Source of the DNA: Caulobacter sp. | GTDB taxonomy: Bacteria; Pseudomonadota; Alphaproteobacteria; Caulobacterales; Caulobacteraceae | Assembly: GCA_028291055.1 (NCBI GenBank) | Contig: JAQGIP010000011.1 | Coordinates: 1 to 42,584 of the forward strand | Direction of reading: 5' to 3' | DNA length: 42,584 bases | Part shown: positions 35,242 through 42,584 of the stretch, one piece after another | Layout: each line of letters begins with the position of its first letter | Position numbering within the stretch: the stretch's first letter is position 1 | Made by a program: the position numbers and the translations under genes | Notes under the pieces: generated by a model | Databases searched by the model: none | Seen by the model: only the letters and a program-made list of their open reading frames with translations | Told to the model about the DNA's origin: nothing

Positions 35242-36269
35242 CAGCCGGCCCCAAGGTCGGCGAACAACGCCCGCCACTGCGCGATCACCGCCGCCTCGCC
35301 GAACTCCGCCTCGACCCGGGCGTGCCCGTTCTGGATCAGCCGGATGCGCGTCATCGGATCGCCCAGCAGCCGCGACACCGCCGCCGCCAACGCCTCATGA
35401 TCATCGATGGGAACCAGCAGCCCGTCCTCGTCCTCATGGATCAGCGCCGCCGGCCCCTTCGACGCCGCCGCCACCACCGGCAGCCCATGCGCCCAGCTCT
35501 GGATCACCACATTGCCCAACGGCTCGAAGCGGGAAGGAAACAGGCAGACGTCCGCCGCCGCATAAAACGGCGACGCATCATCCCGCCAGCCGAGGAACCG
35601 CACCCGCTCCCCAACCCCCAACGCCGTGGCCAACGCCTTCAGCTTGTCCTCCAGCGGCCCCGCCCCGGCGATCCACAGCCAGGCGTCCGGGATCAGGCTC
35701 AGCGCCTTCAGGCTCACGTCATGGCCCTTCGACGCATGCAGCCGCCCCAGGCCCAGCAACAGCGGAACCCCCTCCGGCGTGTCGTGGTCCGCGCGCCGCG
35801 CGGGCGTGATCTCCGCCGGCGCCGTGGCGAAGTTGGGGATGTAGCGCACCCGCTCCGCCGGCCACCCCTGGTCGACCACCCAGGCCTCGATGTCGCGGGT
35901 GTTGGCCACCAGCCCGTCGAAGCCGCGATAGTATTTGAGATTGTAATAGCCGCCGAGCCGCCCGATCCGCTTCCACGGCCCACGCGGGGTATGGCGCGCC
36001 GCGCGGTTCATCCAGGCGATGGCCAGGCTCGTCTCCGTGCGCCGCGCGAACGCCGCCACCCGGGGCCGGGTCAGCAGGTCCAGCGGCCCCCCGAACGCCG
36101 AGGTGCGGACCGCCACGCCCGCTTCCGCCAGCATCCGCTCGCGCCCCTCGTGCGGACGTATGGCGCACGCCTCCGCGATCCCCGCGCGCCGCATCGCGGC
36201 CACCAGGGCGGTGAAGTAGGTTTCGGCCCCGCCGTCGACCGCCGAACCCAGGAGATGCAGGATGCTCAT
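35241..36269 (-). CDS. GT4-family glycosyltransferase
   Basis: A 342-residue cytoplasmic GT-B glycosyltransferase. The N-terminal acceptor half begins ILHLLGSAVDGGAETYFTAL. The C-terminal nucleotide-sugar domain has LLGLGRLHASKGHDVSLKAL, FLGWRDDASPFYAAADVCLFPSRFEPLGNVVIQS (split) with the catalytic-site E in the ExxGxxxxE-like EPLGNVVIQSWAHGLPV segment, and the typical final GDPMTRIRL. The ATG at 36269 is favoured over a longer frame from 36308. It probably acts in surface polysaccharide or glycolipid synthesis with the coupled asparagine synthase. Confidence 0.9.
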   Translation of the reverse strand: MSILHLLGSAVDGGAETYFTALVAAMRRAGIAEACAIRPHEGRERMLAEAGVAVRTSAFGGPLDLLTRPRVAAFARRTETSLAIAWMNRAARHTPRGPWKRIGRLGGYYNLKYYRGFDGLVANTRDIEAWVVDQGWPAERVRYIPNFATAPAEITPARRADHDTPEGVPLLLGLGRLHASKGHDVSLKALSLIPDAWLWIAGAGPLEDKLKALATALGVGERVRFLGWRDDASPFYAAADVCLFPSRFEPLGNVVIQSWAHGLPVVAAASKGPAALIHEDEDGLLVPIDDHEALAAAVSRLLGDPMTRIRLIQNGHARVEAEFGEAAVIAQWRALFADLGAG

Positions 36270-36311
36270 CGCGGCCGCGACCCTAGCCGCGACGGCGCGA
36301 TTTCCCAAGGC

Positions 36312-36340
36312 TTGAAGCGCGGGAACTCTACCCCTATAAC
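36312..36340 (+). promoter_or_regulatory. sigma-70 promoter of the tRNA gene
   Basis: TTGAAG (36312-36317) and TATAAC (36335-36340) with an exact 17-base spacer. Predicted start near 36347, about 36 bases before the tRNA. Confidence 0.75.
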
Positions 36341-36382
36341 CCCGCCCTCTCGCGCTCGCCGAGGACTGGGCTTTAGCCTTAT

Positions 36383-36459
36383 GGCTGGGTAGCTCAGATG
36401 GTTAGAGCGGTGGATTCATAACCCACAGGTCGGCGGTTCGATCCCGCCCCCAGCTACCA
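36383..36459 (+). tRNA. tRNA with CAU anticodon, probably elongator tRNA-Met
   Basis: A 77-base cloverleaf. The acceptor GGCTGGG pairs with CCCAGCT (G1 wobbles with U72), the D arm is GCTC/GAGC, the anticodon loop TTCATAA carries CAU, the T arm is GGCGG-TTCGATC-CCGCC, and CCA is encoded. The last anticodon-stem pair is A-C. CAU could also be the lysidine-modified tRNA-Ile2; the body looks more like elongator Met, and the first acceptor pair is not that of an initiator tRNA. Confidence 0.93.
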
Positions 36460-36494
36460 GTCCCGGTGCGCGAGAGTCTGCCTGGCAGCGGCCT

Positions 36495-36965
36495 TCAATC
36501 CTCACCCTCGAAGGCCTTGCGCAAGGCCAGCAGGATCGCCTGCATCCGCGCCATGGCCGGCGCCGCCGAGCTGTCCACCAGCAGCTCGACCCCCTCCGCC
36601 ACCCGATAGCGCAGCAGCGGTTGCGGCACATCCCCGCGCTCGCGCCACTGTTCGGCCATCCGCGCCCGCTCGCCGCGCCCGCTCCACACCGCCAGCACGC
36701 TTTCGAAGCTGGCCCCGCTGCCGGCCATCTCGCCCTCCAGCTCGCGCAGATACTCGCCGATGCTCTCCAGGTCGTTGCCGGCCTGCTGCATGGCCTGGAT
36801 CAGCCGCAGCCGGATCAGATGGCTGTCATCGAAATTCGGCCCTCGCCCGCGCGCCAGCGGCGGCGGGATCAAACCCTCCTCGACGTAATAGCGTACCGTA
36901 CGCTCCGACAGCCCGGTCAGGGCGGCCAGGTCCTTGGTCGTATAGCGGGCGTCATCGGCGGCCAT
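36495..36965 (-). CDS. MerR-type transcriptional regulator
   Basis: A 156-residue regulator. The N-terminal helix-turn-helix and wing (YTTKDLAALTGLSERTVRYY then VEEGLIPPPLARGRGPNFDD) are clear and are followed by the coiled dimer helix (LIRLRLIQAMQQAGNDLESI). The C-terminal part has no Cys pair, so it is not a metal-sensing MerR. The effector is unknown. It is convergent with the tRNA. A perfect 14-base palindrome begins 12 bases before the ATG and is the likely self-operator. Confidence 0.85.
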   Translation of the reverse strand: MAADDARYTTKDLAALTGLSERTVRYYVEEGLIPPPLARGRGPNFDDSHLIRLRLIQAMQQAGNDLESIGEYLRELEGEMAGSGASFESVLAVWSGRGERARMAEQWRERGDVPQPLLRYRVAEGVELLVDSSAAPAMARMQAILLALRKAFEGED

Positions 36966-36976
36966 TCACCGATACT

Positions 36977-36990
36977 GCCAGTTAACTGGC
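36977..36990. promoter_or_regulatory. palindromic operator upstream of the MerR-type gene
   Basis: GCCAGTTAACTGGC is a perfect 14-base palindrome, and a third AACTGGC half-site follows at about 36998-37004. Its position just before the regulator start suggests autoregulation. Confidence 0.65.
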
Positions 36991-37042
36991 GAATTTCAAC
37001 TGGCTATTAAGGTCGGGACAGTCCGACGGCCCGCAAGGAAGA

Positions 37043-37180
37043 TGTCCACGAACCACACGAACCACACCAACGTCTTCCGGCTTGGGCGCGGTCTTCATCG
37101 ACGCAGTCGATAGGCAACCCCGGTGACGACTCTCGGGCGTGTCAGAATGGCGTTGGTGTGGTTCGTGTGGTTCGTGGACA
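37043..37180. repeat. hairpin element B: 30/30 perfect inverted repeat with 9-nt microrepeats
   Basis: The left arm (37043-37072) and right arm (37151-37180) are exact complements over 30 bases. Each arm is built of a 9-base unit CACGAACCA repeated, ending CACCAACG. The 78-base loop has no frame. It is the main content of the 300-base gap between the MerR-type gene and the hybrid kinase gene. The unit has GAAC where elements A and C have GAAG or CAAG, yet both arms agree. Confidence 0.82.
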
Positions 37181-37265
37181 AATCTTTCCGGCGCCGCTCG
37201 CCTCCCGCTCCGCTCACTGATCGGTAGCGGCAGGTGGTCGAAGCCCGCCTTCGCGGAAAGCCGCC

Positions 37266-38786
37266 CTAAGCCGCCGCCGCCGCGTCGTCTTCCTCGAGGG
37301 GCAGCGCCTGTTCCAAAGCCGCCAGCAGCAGCTCCGGCTTAATCGGCTTTTCCACCACCCCGTTCATGCCGGCGGCCAGGTAGGTCTTGGCGTCTTCCGG
37401 ATCGGCGTTGGCGGTCAGCGCGATGATCGGCGTGCGCCCGGCGCGGCCCGGCAGCGCGCGGATGGCGCGGGTGGCGGCGACGCCGTCCATGCGCGGCATG
37501 CGGATATCCATCAGGATCAGGTCGAAATGGCGCGAGCGCGCGGCCTCGAGCGCCTCTACCCCATCCTCGGCCTGCTCGCTGGTGCAGTCGAACATCTCGC
37601 ACAGGGCCTCGACCACCAGGCGATTGGTGGCGTTGTCGTCGACGATCAGGATGTGGGCGGCGGGCCGCTCATTGGCCGGCGTCTCGTCGGGCGCGGCGGC
37701 GGCCTCGGGGGCGACCATCTGGAAGCAGACGGTGACGCCGGCGCCGACATTGGCCTCGGCGGCGATCGAGCCGTCCATGACGGTGATGATGCGGCGCGCC
37801 AGCGCCATGCCCAAGCTCACGGAAAGGTCTTCGCCGCCGGCGTGCTCCTCGGCCAGGGGCTCGAACAGCCGCGCCAGGCGTTCCGGCGCCGGGGTGACGC
37901 CGCTGTCGCGCACGCTGCCCTCCAGCATCACGCCCTGCAGCACCGGCCGGGCGCGCAGCGCGCACTCGACGGCGCCGCGGCGGCCCTGGCTCAGGGCGCG
38001 GGCGATCAGCGCGTCGAACACCTGCATCAAACGCTCGGCGTCGATGTCGGCGGCGAACTCCGGGTCGCCGTCATAGGAGACCAGCAGCGTCGCGCCGGCG
38101 TCCATGGCGCGCCCGCTCCAGCGCGCCTCCAGGCCGTCGATCAGGTCGCGCAGGCGTTGCGGCTTCGGCTCGATGGCCAACTGGCCGGAGCTGGCCCGGT
38201 GCAGGTCTGCGGCCTGGCCCAACAGATCGCGGACCGAGGCGCTGGTCTGGGCAATGGCGCCCACCCAGGCCCGGGCGTCCTCGCTCAGGGTTTCGTGGCC
38301 CAGCCGCTCAGTGAAGGCCAGCGCCCCGTCCAGGCGCGCCCCGGCGTCCTCGCTCAGGCGCTGGATCAGGGTGCTCTCGATGCGGCGTGTGCCCACCGCG
38401 CGTTCGCGCCGGTGGCTCAGCAGGGTCAGCGCCGTGCCCACCCCGGCATAGGTCTGGCCGTCCACGGCGATGAAGCCGCGCAGCAGGTCCGCCCCCCGCC
38501 CGGCCATGGCTATGGCGCGGAAGGCGGCCGGTGACTGGCCGACGGGGGCGATGAGGGGGCTGGCGTCCATGATCGCGGTCACGGGCCGCTCAGTCAGCGA
38601 AGGATCGGCGTGATAGCGGGCCAGGAAGGCGTCGCGGGCGATCAGGCCCACGGGCCGGTCATGGCTGTCGACCACGGCCAGGACCATGGCGTCCGGCTCC
38701 GCCTCGAACCGCGCGGCGGCGGCCGAGCAGGGCGTTGGCGCCCCCAGGGGCGCGCGGCGGTCGATCAGGCGGGCAAGCGTTTCCAT
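37266..38786 (-). CDS. hybrid histidine kinase with degenerate kinase core and intact receiver
   Basis: A 506-residue cytoplasmic protein with no membrane segment. The N-terminal part (about 20-130) looks like a CBS-type module (VVDSHDRPVGLIARDAFL ... PVTAIMDASPLIAPV). A dimerisation helix follows, where the H-box reads SEDAGARLDGALAF instead of SHExRTPLNGxLGF, so the phospho-acceptor His is replaced. The ATPase domain is weak (RDSGVT for G1, SLGMALARRI for G2). The C-terminal receiver is complete: VDDN, LMDIRMPRMDG (phospho-Asp), ALTA and EKPI. It probably cannot phosphorylate itself and would be charged by another kinase or act as a scaffold. The ATG at 38786 is favoured; the ribosome-binding site is weak. 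Confidence 0.85.
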   Translation of the reverse strand: METLARLIDRRAPLGAPTPCSAAAARFEAEPDAMVLAVVDSHDRPVGLIARDAFLARYHADPSLTERPVTAIMDASPLIAPVGQSPAAFRAIAMAGRGADLLRGFIAVDGQTYAGVGTALTLLSHRRERAVGTRRIESTLIQRLSEDAGARLDGALAFTERLGHETLSEDARAWVGAIAQTSASVRDLLGQAADLHRASSGQLAIEPKPQRLRDLIDGLEARWSGRAMDAGATLLVSYDGDPEFAADIDAERLMQVFDALIARALSQGRRGAVECALRARPVLQGVMLEGSVRDSGVTPAPERLARLFEPLAEEHAGGEDLSVSLGMALARRIITVMDGSIAAEANVGAGVTVCFQMVAPEAAAAPDETPANERPAAHILIVDDNATNRLVVEALCEMFDCTSEQAEDGVEALEAARSRHFDLILMDIRMPRMDGVAATRAIRALPGRAGRTPIIALTANADPEDAKTYLAAGMNGVVEKPIKPELLLAALEQALPLEEDDAAAAA

Positions 38787-38943
38787 ACCATGGCGCGTTG
38801 TTGGTCGTTGCAACCATAGTGGCGCCCGCCGCTTGCAGAGACGTTAAGTCCGATAAATAACGTTGTTCTTGATTGTGCGGGGTCAGCATTCCCGACATCG
38901 GAGCGTTGACCGCCGCCGGTCTGATCGCCGTCGGTTTTCGAAT

Positions 38944-39102
38944 TTGAACCACCAAGGACACCAAGGTCACCAAGGCGCGGTGGGCATCCTGGCGGCTTGC
39001 CTCTAGCCATCATTGCCCGCGAAGCGGGCTTCGAAAAGACGAGCGCCCGATGTCCAATCCTACCCGGATACCTTGGCGTCCTTGGTGTCCTTGGTGGTCG
39101 AA
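38944..39102. repeat. hairpin element C: inverted repeat with 9-nt microrepeats
   Basis: The arms at 38944-38975 and 39071-39102 are complementary over 32 bases with a few mismatches. The unit is CCACCAAGG / ACACCAAGG / TCACCAAGG. The 95-base loop includes CCCGCGAAGCGGG, much like the inner stem of element A. It lies in the 441-base gap between the hybrid kinase and the outer-membrane protein; apart from this element and the terminator at 39151 I see nothing else there. Confidence 0.78.
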
Positions 39103-39150
39103 TCCTTGCCGCGCACGACGATGCCCAGGCGCCCGCCGCTCAGCCCAAAG

Positions 39151-39186
39151 AAAAAGGGCGGCGAAGCCGAAGCCCCGCCGCCCTTT
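39151..39186 (-). terminator. intrinsic terminator of the outer-membrane barrel gene
   Basis: AAAGGGCGGCG (39153-39163) and its exact complement (39176-39186) form an 11-base stem. On the minus strand it is followed by a T-rich run (TTTTTCTTT). It lies about 40 bases after the stop of the gene at 39228. Confidence 0.88.
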
Positions 39187-39227
39187 ACGAACATCGAACG
39201 ATGTCCGCCCGCGCTAGACCTCGCGGA

Positions 39228-39770
39228 CTAGAACTTCCGCACGTAGCCGATGCTGAAGGCGTTCACCGAGACGTCCTCGTCGTAGAAGTAGTGGGTGTAG
39301 TCGACGCGCACGCCGTTGTTGCTGCCGTTGAAGAAGTAGCGATAGCCGACGCCGACCGCCGGGCCCTTGTTCTCGCCGTCGACGGAACCGCCGCCGCCCG
39401 ACACCTTGGCCACGGTCCGGCTCCAGCCGGCGCGCGCGATCAGGTCGCCGTGCTCGCCCATCGGCAGATAGCCGTCGAGGTAGATGCCGGCTTCGGTTTC
39501 CTGCTTCACGTCGACGCCGAGCACGGTGTCGCTACCGACGCCGAAGCCCAGTTCCAGCTCGCCGCCCCAGTTCTTGTTGAACTGCAGCGCGCCGCGCGCG
39601 TGGATGGTGTTGAAGCCGAGGTCGATGCCGCTGCCCGCATCCCAGTTGGCGCGGGTGTAGCCCAGTTCCAGCGTGCCGGCGGGGTGGGTGTCTTCGGCCA
39701 TGGCCACGCCGGCGGCGCAGAAGGGCAGGACGGCGGCCAGCAGGGCCCCCGTCAGGATGGATTTTTTCAT
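39228..39770 (-). CDS. outer-membrane beta-barrel protein
   Basis: A 180-residue protein. The signal peptide MKKSILTGALLAAVLPFCAA is cut after AMA (near 25). The mature part has alternating beta strands with aromatic girdles (GTLELGYTRANW, GVGYRYFF, NGVRVDYTHYF) and ends SIGYVRKF, with the C-terminal Phe recognised by the BAM machinery. An 8-strand OmpA/OmpW-like barrel is likely. GGGGGA is 8 bases before the ATG. A 9-base stem with a 5-base loop in the leader (39791-39813) could affect translation. It may share surface functions with the adjacent TonB receptor. Confidence 0.85.
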   Translation of the reverse strand: MKKSILTGALLAAVLPFCAAGVAMAEDTHPAGTLELGYTRANWDAGSGIDLGFNTIHARGALQFNKNWGGELELGFGVGSDTVLGVDVKQETEAGIYLDGYLPMGEHGDLIARAGWSRTVAKVSGGGGSVDGENKGPAVGVGYRYFFNGSNNGVRVDYTHYFYDEDVSVNAFSIGYVRKF

Positions 39771-39947
39771 TCGGGTATCCCCCAGGTTTGTCCGGCAACT
39801 TCAGGTCGCCGGAATGCGGCGGACACTAAAATGGCGAATCATTTCGGGGCAAGCATAAAGCGTCGCCTTGGAGTTGCATCGTGGCCGCATGCGTCCTTGC
39901 GGCAACAGTCGGAAACAATGGCGGGGCCTGCGAACGGACAAAGAAAA

Positions 39948-39974
39948 GGCGGCGGGGCTAAAAGCCCCGCCGCC
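39948..39974 (-). terminator. intrinsic terminator of the TonB-dependent receptor gene
   Basis: GGCGGCGGGGCT (39948-39959) and AGCCCCGCCGCC (39963-39974) form a perfect 12-base stem with an AAA loop. The minus strand continues TTTTCTTT. It follows the receptor stop by about 35 bases. Confidence 0.9.
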
Positions 39975-40009
39975 CGAAGATCAGATCATATGGTGGATGG
40001 TCTAGACGA

Positions 40010-42584
40010 CTACCACTTCTTGCTGACGGCGAAGCCGTAAGTGCGCGGCTCGGTGTAGAAGGCGTTGCGATACAGGCCCGAGCTGTCATCGGTCAGGTAG
40101 GTATCGGTGATCGCCTTCTCGTCCGTGGCGTTCTTGACGAAGGCTTCGAACGCCAGGCCGTTGCTGTCGGCCACCGTGAAGGTGACGTTGACGTTGTCCC
40201 AGCCGTCGATCTGGTCAGGCACGCTGTTGTAGATGCGCGAGAAGGTCTTGGTCTGCTTGTAGTAGTCGCCGCGCAGCGTCGCCGACCAGCCCGAACCGAA
40301 GTCCAGGGTGTACTGGGCGCCGAGGCTCAGGGTCCAGTGAGGCGAGTTGGGCAGTTCCTTGCCCTTCAGGTTCACCGCGATGCCGTCCGTCGCCAGGGCG
40401 TTGGCGCAGATGCCGAGCAGCGGGAAGGGGTTGTTGATGGCGTTGGCCACGCCCAGGGTCCCCTGGGCGACGGCGAGCGGCACCACGCAGTTGGAGGCGC
40501 TCGACGATTTGACCACGATCAGGGTGGGATCGCCCTGGGTGCGGTTGAAGACGTCGATCGAGGTGCCCTTGGAGATCTCGGTATTCAGGTAGCCGGAGGC
40601 GAGGTTGAAGCGCAGGCCGTGAACCGGGGCCCAGATGCCTTCGAACTCGAGGCCCTTGATCTTGGCGTCGATGTTCTCGTTCAACGAGGTGCGGTTGACG
40701 ATCTTGGAGACCTGATAGCCCTTGTAGTCGTAGTGGAAGGCCGTGAAGTTGGCCACCAGGGCGCCGTCAAGCAGGGTGTTCTTCATGCCCACTTCGAAGG
40801 AGTTGACGAACTCCGGCGCGAAGGTGGCCGGGTAGGTGGCGCACGCCAGCGAGCAGGCGGGGTTCAGGCCGCCGGCCTTGTAGCCCTTCGAGTAGAAGGC
40901 ATAGATCAGGGTCTGGTTGGTGAAGCCCAGATCCGGCTTCCAGTCGAAGCCGAAGCGGCCCGTGGTTTCCTGGAAGCGAACGGCGAGGATCGGGCGCGGG
41001 TCCGCCGCGGGCGGGCCGCTGATGCCGGTCCCGGGGAAGCCCAGGTTCACGGCGTGGTTTTCGACCTGCTTGTCGTCGTCCGTATACCGCAGGCCCAGGG
41101 TCCACTTAAAGTTCTCGGCCATCTGATAATAGACTTCGCCGAAGGCGGCGCGAGACTTCAGATGGTAGGGGCCATAGCTGTCATAATAGTTGTGACCGCT
41201 GTGGTTGGGCGTCTTGTTGGGGTCGATGCCGACGTTGGCGCCCAGCGCGTTCTGAACCTGGTACCAGGCGGTGCCGGTGTTGAACATCACGTAGTAGTCG
41301 CCGGTCGCCTTGAAGTCGAGGAAGATGCCGCCGACGTTGAAGTTGACCGGACCATCGAAGGACGACTGCAGGCGGATTTCCTGGGTGAACTGCTTGGCGT
41401 AGCCCGAGGAGATGTCCGAGGTGGCGAAGCGGTTCGTCGCGCCGTTCTGCGGATCGTTGACCACGCCGCCGGGGAAGAGGCCGGCGTAGATGGCCGCGTA
41501 GGTGGGGGCCGGAACGCCCAGGCCGCCGAACGCCGCCGGAGTGGTCACGAGGTTGGTGGGGTTGGGCGCCACGTTGAAGTTGGTCGACGGCGTGTAGCGG
41601 TTGTAGTCCTGACGGGTGAACAGGCTGTTCTTCGAGTAGGAAGACAGGGCCGTCAGCTTCAGGTTGTCGTTCAGATCCCAGTCGATGTTGAACTCGAAGA
41701 TGTCCGTATCGGCCTTGTAGATGGGGTCGAAGGACGACTCGATGTCGCGGATGTCGGGAGTCTGCATCTTGCCGACATAGGCGTCGCCGGTCTGGAAGCC
41801 GCCGAGCGCCCCGAACAGGCCGCCCAGGGTGGCGCGGGAGTCCACGGTGCCCAGGATGTTGGCCGAATAGACCGAGGTCGCCTTACAGCCTTGGCTGAAG
41901 AAACCCTGTTCCAGGTTGGCGGTATTGGGATCGGCCGAGAAGGCGACGCCGCCGACGTTGGCGGGCCCGGGGTCCTTCGTGCAGAGCTGCTTGCCGATCC
42001 GCGAGCGGTTATCGCTCTCGTGGAAGCGGTCGTACATGAAGAAGGCTTTGAAGTTATCGCTGGGCTGGAAGCCCACCGTCACCCGGAAGCCGTACAGGTT
42101 GCGGTCGTCGGCGTCGTTGTGCGTGACGATGTTGGTGCCGAAGCCGCCGCGGGTCAGGGTGGTGCCGGCCACGCGCAGCGAGAAGACGTCGCCGAGCGGA
42201 ATGTTGATCATCGCGCGGAACTTGCGCGCCTCGTAGTTGCCCACTTCGGCGCGGACCATGGCTTCGAATTCATGGGTCGGCTTGGAGGTGATGATGTTGA
42301 CCACGCCGCCGGTGGCGTTGCGGCCGTACAGCGTGCCCTGCGGGCCGCGCAGCACTTCGACGCGTTCCACGTCGTAGAACTCGGTTTCGAACAGGTTGTT
42401 GGCGGTCAGCGGGGCGTTGTTCAGGTGGATGCCGGTGGCGGCGTCGCCCGAGCCGGACACCAGCTTGGAGCCGACGCCGCGGATCTGGAAGTTGTAGCCG
42501 GTGAAGTTGCCCTTGGAGAAGTTCACGTTCGGGATGGCCAGAACCAGGTTCGGGCCGCCGTCGATCTTCTGCTTTTCAAGGCTG
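40010..42584 (-). CDS. TonB-dependent receptor (5' end beyond the window)
   Basis: About 857 residues of an outer-membrane receptor are present; the signal peptide, TonB box and first part of the plug lie past 42584. The plug region has IRGVGSKLVSGSGDAATGIH and VEVLRGPQGTLYGRNATGGV followed by VNIITSKP, the standard plug signature. The rest is a 22-strand-type barrel with large loops, ending TYGFAVSKKW with a terminal aromatic residue. It resembles the large receptor family expanded in Caulobacterales and Sphingomonadales that imports siderophores, glycans or other bulky nutrients; the ligand is not evident. A strong terminator follows. Confidence 0.95.
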   Translation of the reverse strand, partial: SLEKQKIDGGPNLVLAIPNVNFSKGNFTGYNFQIRGVGSKLVSGSGDAATGIHLNNAPLTANNLFETEFYDVERVEVLRGPQGTLYGRNATGGVVNIITSKPTHEFEAMVRAEVGNYEARKFRAMINIPLGDVFSLRVAGTTLTRGGFGTNIVTHNDADDRNLYGFRVTVGFQPSDNFKAFFMYDRFHESDNRSRIGKQLCTKDPGPANVGGVAFSADPNTANLEQGFFSQGCKATSVYSANILGTVDSRATLGGLFGALGGFQTGDAYVGKMQTPDIRDIESSFDPIYKADTDIFEFNIDWDLNDNLKLTALSSYSKNSLFTRQDYNRYTPSTNFNVAPNPTNLVTTPAAFGGLGVPAPTYAAIYAGLFPGGVVNDPQNGATNRFATSDISSGYAKQFTQEIRLQSSFDGPVNFNVGGIFLDFKATGDYYVMFNTGTAWYQVQNALGANVGIDPNKTPNHSGHNYYDSYGPYHLKSRAAFGEVYYQMAENFKWTLGLRYTDDDKQVENHAVNLGFPGTGISGPPAADPRPILAVRFQETTGRFGFDWKPDLGFTNQTLIYAFYSKGYKAGGLNPACSLACATYPATFAPEFVNSFEVGMKNTLLDGALVANFTAFHYDYKGYQVSKIVNRTSLNENIDAKIKGLEFEGIWAPVHGLRFNLASGYLNTEISKGTSIDVFNRTQGDPTLIVVKSSSASNCVVPLAVAQGTLGVANAINNPFPLLGICANALATDGIAVNLKGKELPNSPHWTLSLGAQYTLDFGSGWSATLRGDYYKQTKTFSRIYNSVPDQIDGWDNVNVTFTVADSNGLAFEAFVKNATDEKAITDTYLTDDSSGLYRNAFYTEPRTYGFAVSKKW

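Noticed and set aside
33391..35400. Plus-strand frame of 669 codons opposite asparagine synthase
   Set aside because: Same reasoning: Arg/Gln/Pro-rich shadow of a clear minus-strand gene.
36383..36459. Initiator tRNA-fMet as identity of the CAU tRNA
   Set aside because: The first acceptor pair is a G-U wobble rather than the initiator-type mismatch, and the anticodon stem lacks the three G-C pairs of initiators.
36969..36999. TTGAAA and TATCGG with a 19-base spacer around the MerR-type palindrome (a classic MerR promoter layout)
   Set aside because: Transcription would start inside the first codons of the regulator, and no later start codon exists, so the hexamers are probably coincidental.
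39071..39102. CRISPR-like array from the repeated CCAAGG units in the hairpin arms
   Set aside because: The 9-base units are contiguous with no spacers and occur as inverted arms, so this is not a CRISPR array.

Overview
The window is GC-rich (roughly two-thirds G+C by eye) chromosomal DNA from an alphaproteobacterium. The dnaG-rpoD pair, the style of the DnaG N-terminus, GCTATAAT-type -10 elements, the MWTRR-type Tat leader and the many short intergenic palindromes all point to Caulobacterales (Caulobacter/Phenylobacterium-like). I see no phage genes, transposase, CRISPR array or rRNA. The content is mostly housekeeping genes mixed with accessory modules.

Left third (1-12.4 kb): a truncated Tat-exported protein and carA on the minus strand, with carA interrupted by an in-frame TAG. 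Then a DUF1272 protein, a HAD hydrolase, a 200-bp palindromic element, a CPA1 Na+/H+ antiporter and a Tat-exported flavin amine oxidase. An ECF41 operon follows: a textbook ECF41 promoter (TGTCACA-N16-CGTC), a small membrane protein, a carboxymuconolactone-decarboxylase-like protein and the sigma factor. After it come two exported proteins, a D-aminoacylase-like amidohydrolase with an alpha/beta hydrolase, and an RraB-family protein.

Middle (12.5-26.6 kb): dnaG and rpoD (ending in a clear intrinsic terminator), a ParDE-like pair whose toxin is frameshifted, TfoX-like and mini-flagellar-rod proteins, a serine hydrolase, a DUF998 membrane protein, a 2OG-Fe(II) oxygenase, an intact paralogous toxin-antitoxin pair, uvrC, an M20 peptidase, pgsA, a probable Fur box in front of a tiny ORF, and a third parDE pair.

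Right third (26.6-42.6 kb): pirin, a divergent Lrp/AsnC regulator and fused indolepyruvate ferredoxin oxidoreductase, a fourth toxin-antitoxin pair, a PQQ-type sugar dehydrogenase lipoprotein, an asparagine synthase-glycosyltransferase pair, a CAU tRNA with a good promoter, a MerR-type regulator with a palindromic operator, a hybrid histidine kinase that has lost its phospho-acceptor His, an outer-membrane barrel, and a TonB-dependent receptor that runs off the right edge.

Most unusual points: (i) three long intergenic hairpins (about 4.3, 37.1 and 39.0 kb) whose arms are three 9-nt repeats and which have diverged from each other while keeping arm-to-arm complementarity; (ii) the complete ECF41 promoter-operon; (iii) four type II toxin-antitoxin loci in 16 kb; (iv) several single-base lesions (carA, the first ECF41-operon gene, parE), which may be real decay or may signal residual sequence error; (v) apparently leaderless GTG-start dnaG and uvrC.
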